Assembly (NCBI GenBank): GCA_024699855.1
Contig: JAMPIQ010000001.1
Span: 11,408,001-11,472,000 of the forward strand
DNA length: 64,000 nucleotides
Direction of reading: 5' to 3'
Source: Aphelenchoides besseyi
Lineage: Eukaryota; Nematoda; Chromadorea; Rhabditida; Aphelenchoididae
Below are positions 61,207 through 64,000 of this stretch, in pieces; position 1 is the first letter of the stretch; the number at the start of each line of letters is the position of its first letter. A program made the position numbers and the translations under genes. The notes below the pieces were generated by a model. That model ran no database searches. It saw only the letters and a list, made by a program, of their open reading frames with translations, and was not told the origin of the DNA.

Positions 61207-62184
61207 ATTATTATGTTATTTTCCCTATTTCGTGACATTTTTTATAAACTCGTGCTGAAGTTCCTTCAACTGTTGTGCACTGAAATTGAACGTCATCAAT
61301 GGAACTTAGAGTTGAAAAGACGAGTCGCGTGTTCGGTTTCCTGAAGTTTTGAGCGGAAGTCGAACTTACAGTGCGGTTTTTTCGAATTACCACTTTCGTT
61401 GAATGGTGTTCGTTCACGGCGCCATTTTGTCTCATTGTTGCCCGTGGCGACGGAAATGATAAAAGAAACCGAAGAAGCAACGGATTCTGTTTTCGACTTA
61501 CGACCCACGCGCTTGTTGAGAAAGCAATCGGATGTTCGGAATTTTGATCTTCAGAAGCCGTTTACTGAATCTTTCAGGTCATTAAACAAGTTCTTTTATC
61601 CAAAGTTACAACAACTGCGTGTTCATGTTATACTTCGTAGTTAGTGATTCGAAAGCGAGTTTGTTCTGGGAACGTTGAACATGAAACTTTGATAAAAGTT
61701 TCGAAAACACTTCAAATCCCCGTATCGTAGCAGCGCAATTCTCATCAATTTCGCGAACCAACGTCAAGGAAACAAACAACGTGCAGCTGAAAGATTTTTG
61801 CCCAGTGAGCCCGCGAGTCTTTTTCGGAATTGTCATTAAGTTGAAACCAATGAGATTCGAAGCTTATCGTTACATCTTTTGTTTTTGAACCTATCGGTCA
61901 CTCCGCTCTTTACAGTACGATTGGTCAACATGGAAGATTATTTTTGGTGCCAAGTCGTGAAATGCCTTCCATTGAAGCGCATGTAACTTCCGATTTCTTC
62001 TGTCCAATTGTTCGTGCAGAAAATATTGACTTCCGGCCATTTTGTGGTCAACAGTTTAAGACATTTTACCGCAATTTGAACGAAAGCATTTCGAGTTTTT
62101 GAAATTGTCGAGGTTCGTGTTCTACACAGTTGAGTTTGATGTCACGGCGTTCTAGAGTTCATAAGATATAATGGAATATGTCGA
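61207..62184. other. Intergenic region between laminin and TTLL genes
   Basis: Nearly 1 kb without a supported gene. Contains the presumed laminin 3' UTR and the TTLL promoter. Frames of 70-90 codons on both strands overlap each other and show no domain. Confidence 0.5.
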
Positions 62185-64000
62185 ATGGGTTGTCAGCAGT
62201 CAACAACTGTAATTCGTCCAATAGACGTAATTTCATTTGCTTACAAAAATGGAAAATATAGCCATTTGATTCAGGTCTATGACTCGACATCACTTTCGAA
62301 AGCCGATTCGGGAATTGTCTCATTGGACGTTCAGTCTCTCGAACACATTGCACACTCACAAAAAGACGGATTTTCGTTTAATAAGAAGCCAAAAACTTCA
62401 AATATTGTGGACAAGAAATTCAACGGTCGTCGTTCATCAATACAAAGTCGGTATTCGGTGTGGTCAATCGATTCCGGAATGGGGTGAGAATAAACTGAAA
62501 TTGCAAATGATTATTGATCTTTAGAAGTCCAACAACCGATTTGAGTGTTTTGTTTCGAAATGCTGTTAAACAACAGGGATTCTCGATTGACATATCGAGA
62601 GCAAAAACCAATGCTCCGGTGGTTTCTTTATGCGCTCAAAGACTGAATATGGAAATTGTGTGTTTCATTTCGTTATGATTGATCATATTTTTTGGTTTTA
62701 GTTTACGGAAGAACGGCAAGACGGGCGCCCTTGTACTGTTTATTGGCACAGTCAGGTGCTAAGCGACATGAAATCTTATGTACGTGGTCCTGATTCACGC
62801 GTAAACAAATTTCCGGGTGCGTTAATTGGTTATTTCATTAATATCGAACCTATATAGGTATGACTGAATTATCAAAGAAAGTTGCGTTAACTCGTGCTAT
62901 TCGATCTATGACTGAACTGTTTCCTGATGAGTATAATTTTTATCCGAAAAGTTGGATTTTACCTCCACAATACGACGAATTTCGAGCGTATGCTGCGTCT
63001 CATCCTTCGAATTGGTTTATTGTAAAGCCGGATGAAGGTCAATTGTTGCAGTTTGTGCCGAAGTCATTAGAAATCTTTAGGCTGCCAAGGAACCGGGATT
63101 TACTTGATTAACAGTTCCGATCAATTGCATAGTCGAACAGATAAAATGCTCATTCAGGAATACGTTGATGGTAATTTGGAAATGACGAGTATATTGTAAT
63201 TGAAGAGTTTAAGATCCTTATTTACTGCCAGATAATTTGAAGTTCGATTTCCGAGTTTATGTTGTTATCCGTAGCATCAATCCACTTTCAATTTACATTG
63301 CACGAGAAGGTAAGGAAAATTGATCTAAATATCACAATAGTAGCTTTTAAGGAATGGCTCGTTTCTGTACGTGCAATTACTTGACAAAAATATAGTAATG
63401 GATCTTAATTTTAAGGCACCGAAAAGTATTTCAAACCAACCACAGGCAATTTCACTCATCTGTTTTCACATTTAACTAACTACTCGTTAAACAAAAGCAG
63501 TAGCTCGTATGTTCACAGTAACACATTGCGAGATCAAGTCAAAGGTAGAAAAGTTGGGTTGAAATACGAACAGATTATTTAGGCAGTAAACGTCTTTTAT
63601 CCACAGTGTTTCATCAGGTGTTGAGTGCTCATTTTGCAAATAAAATCCTTGGATTTCAGATGGAAGCCAACGGATTGAAAACGCGAAAACTGTGGCACGA
63701 AGTTAAGATGATTGTCGTCAAAACGGTTTTATCAATGGTACCGGAAATCATGATTAAGTAGGCAGCTTATTCAACTTGTGTGAATGTCTACTGCGTTGTT
63801 TCAGTTACGAACAGGCATTCAATGATGTAGCAGGACCACAATGCTTTCAAGTATTTTAAAATGACAACCTATCACTTATCTGTTTTTGTATATTCTAGAT
63901 CATGGGCTTTGATGTTATTGTTAGAAAGGACGGGATGCCATTTTTACTCGAAGTCAATTCATCACCTTCGTTGACAATCGATCATACAAACGAATACGAT
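62185..64000 (+). CDS. TTLL11-like tubulin polyglutamylase, 3' end beyond the window
   Basis: Twelve exons close in frame up to the window edge: 62185-62483, 62525-62657, 62702-62816, 62858-63037, 63081-63170, 63232-63309, 63352-63366, 63416-63544, 63583-63617, 63660-63757, 63805-63850, 63899-64000. The N-terminus MGCQQSTT has Gly2 and Cys3, a possible myristoylation/palmitoylation signal. The TTL domain shows FPGMTELSKKVALTRAIRSM, PDEYNFYPKSWILP, FIVKPDEGCQGTGIYLI, LIQEYVD, KFDFRVYVVIRSINPLSIYI, GMARFCTEKYF, HLTNYSLN and FLLEVNSSPSL. These follow human TTLL11 closely (GGCQGDGIYLI, GLSRFCTEPY, HLTNYSLN, ILLEVNANPSM). Family knowledge: ATP-dependent ligation of glutamate chains on tubulin tails in cilia; TTLL11 elongates chains. 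Exon 7 is a 15-base microexon. The protein is incomplete only because the window ends. Confidence 0.92.

Overview
The window is eukaryotic nuclear DNA, most likely from a nematode. Genes are split by very short introns, almost all 37-50 bp, GT-AG, usually ending TTTAG or TTCAG. I could close reading frames across every junction of most genes. The nematode assignment rests on a DB-module secreted protein, two Clc-like (claudin-like) four-pass proteins, a side-by-side pair of OTX-class K50 homeobox genes (C. elegans ceh-36 and ceh-37 are also neighbours, from memory), and a gene set that I recall as largely X-linked in C. elegans (OTX pair, lam-2, mocs-1, pfk-1.1, asph-1). The genus cannot be named from sequence alone, and another ecdysozoan is not formally excluded.

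Layout. 1-5402: no convincing gene, probably regulatory DNA of the OTX pair. 5403-8129 (+): two OTX-like homeobox genes about 210 bp apart, same strand. 9653-10391 (+): DB-module secreted protein. 10543-16241 (-): three collinear genes, read UQCC1-like (complex III assembly), ASPH (aspartyl/asparaginyl beta-hydroxylase), MAIP1-like (mitochondrial m-AAA interactor). 16425-18660 (+): SCaMC-type Ca-dependent mitochondrial carrier, divergent from UQCC1. 19077-19829 (+): a small NELF-E-like gene. 21142-22307 (+): Myb/SANT-like protein. 23454-25066 (+): peptide-type GPCR. 25599-28496 (+): large secreted low-complexity protein. 29233-30996 (+): PABIR/FAM122-like PP2A regulator. 31392-33321 (+): OSM1/FRD1-type soluble fumarate reductase. 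35691-41735 (+): two Clc-like membrane proteins flanking an ABCG half transporter. 41922-44735 (-): molybdenum cofactor sulfurase. 45303-48062 (-): striatin, divergent from a ZDHHC24-like palmitoyltransferase (48600-49705, +). 50544-53507 (+): 6-phosphofructokinase. 53683-54849 (+): Lys-rich single-pass protein. 55554-61206 (+): laminin gamma. 62185-64000 (+): TTLL11-like polyglutamylase, cut by the window edge.

Most genes are conserved housekeeping or developmental genes rather than one system. Noteworthy points are the NELF-E-like gene (NELF is generally reported missing from C. elegans), the tight OTX tandem with shared intron positions, the narrow intron size class with three GC-AG introns, two 15-nt microexons, and two genes I cannot name. 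I found no CRISPR array, rRNA, tRNA, intact transposon or spliced-leader gene by eye.
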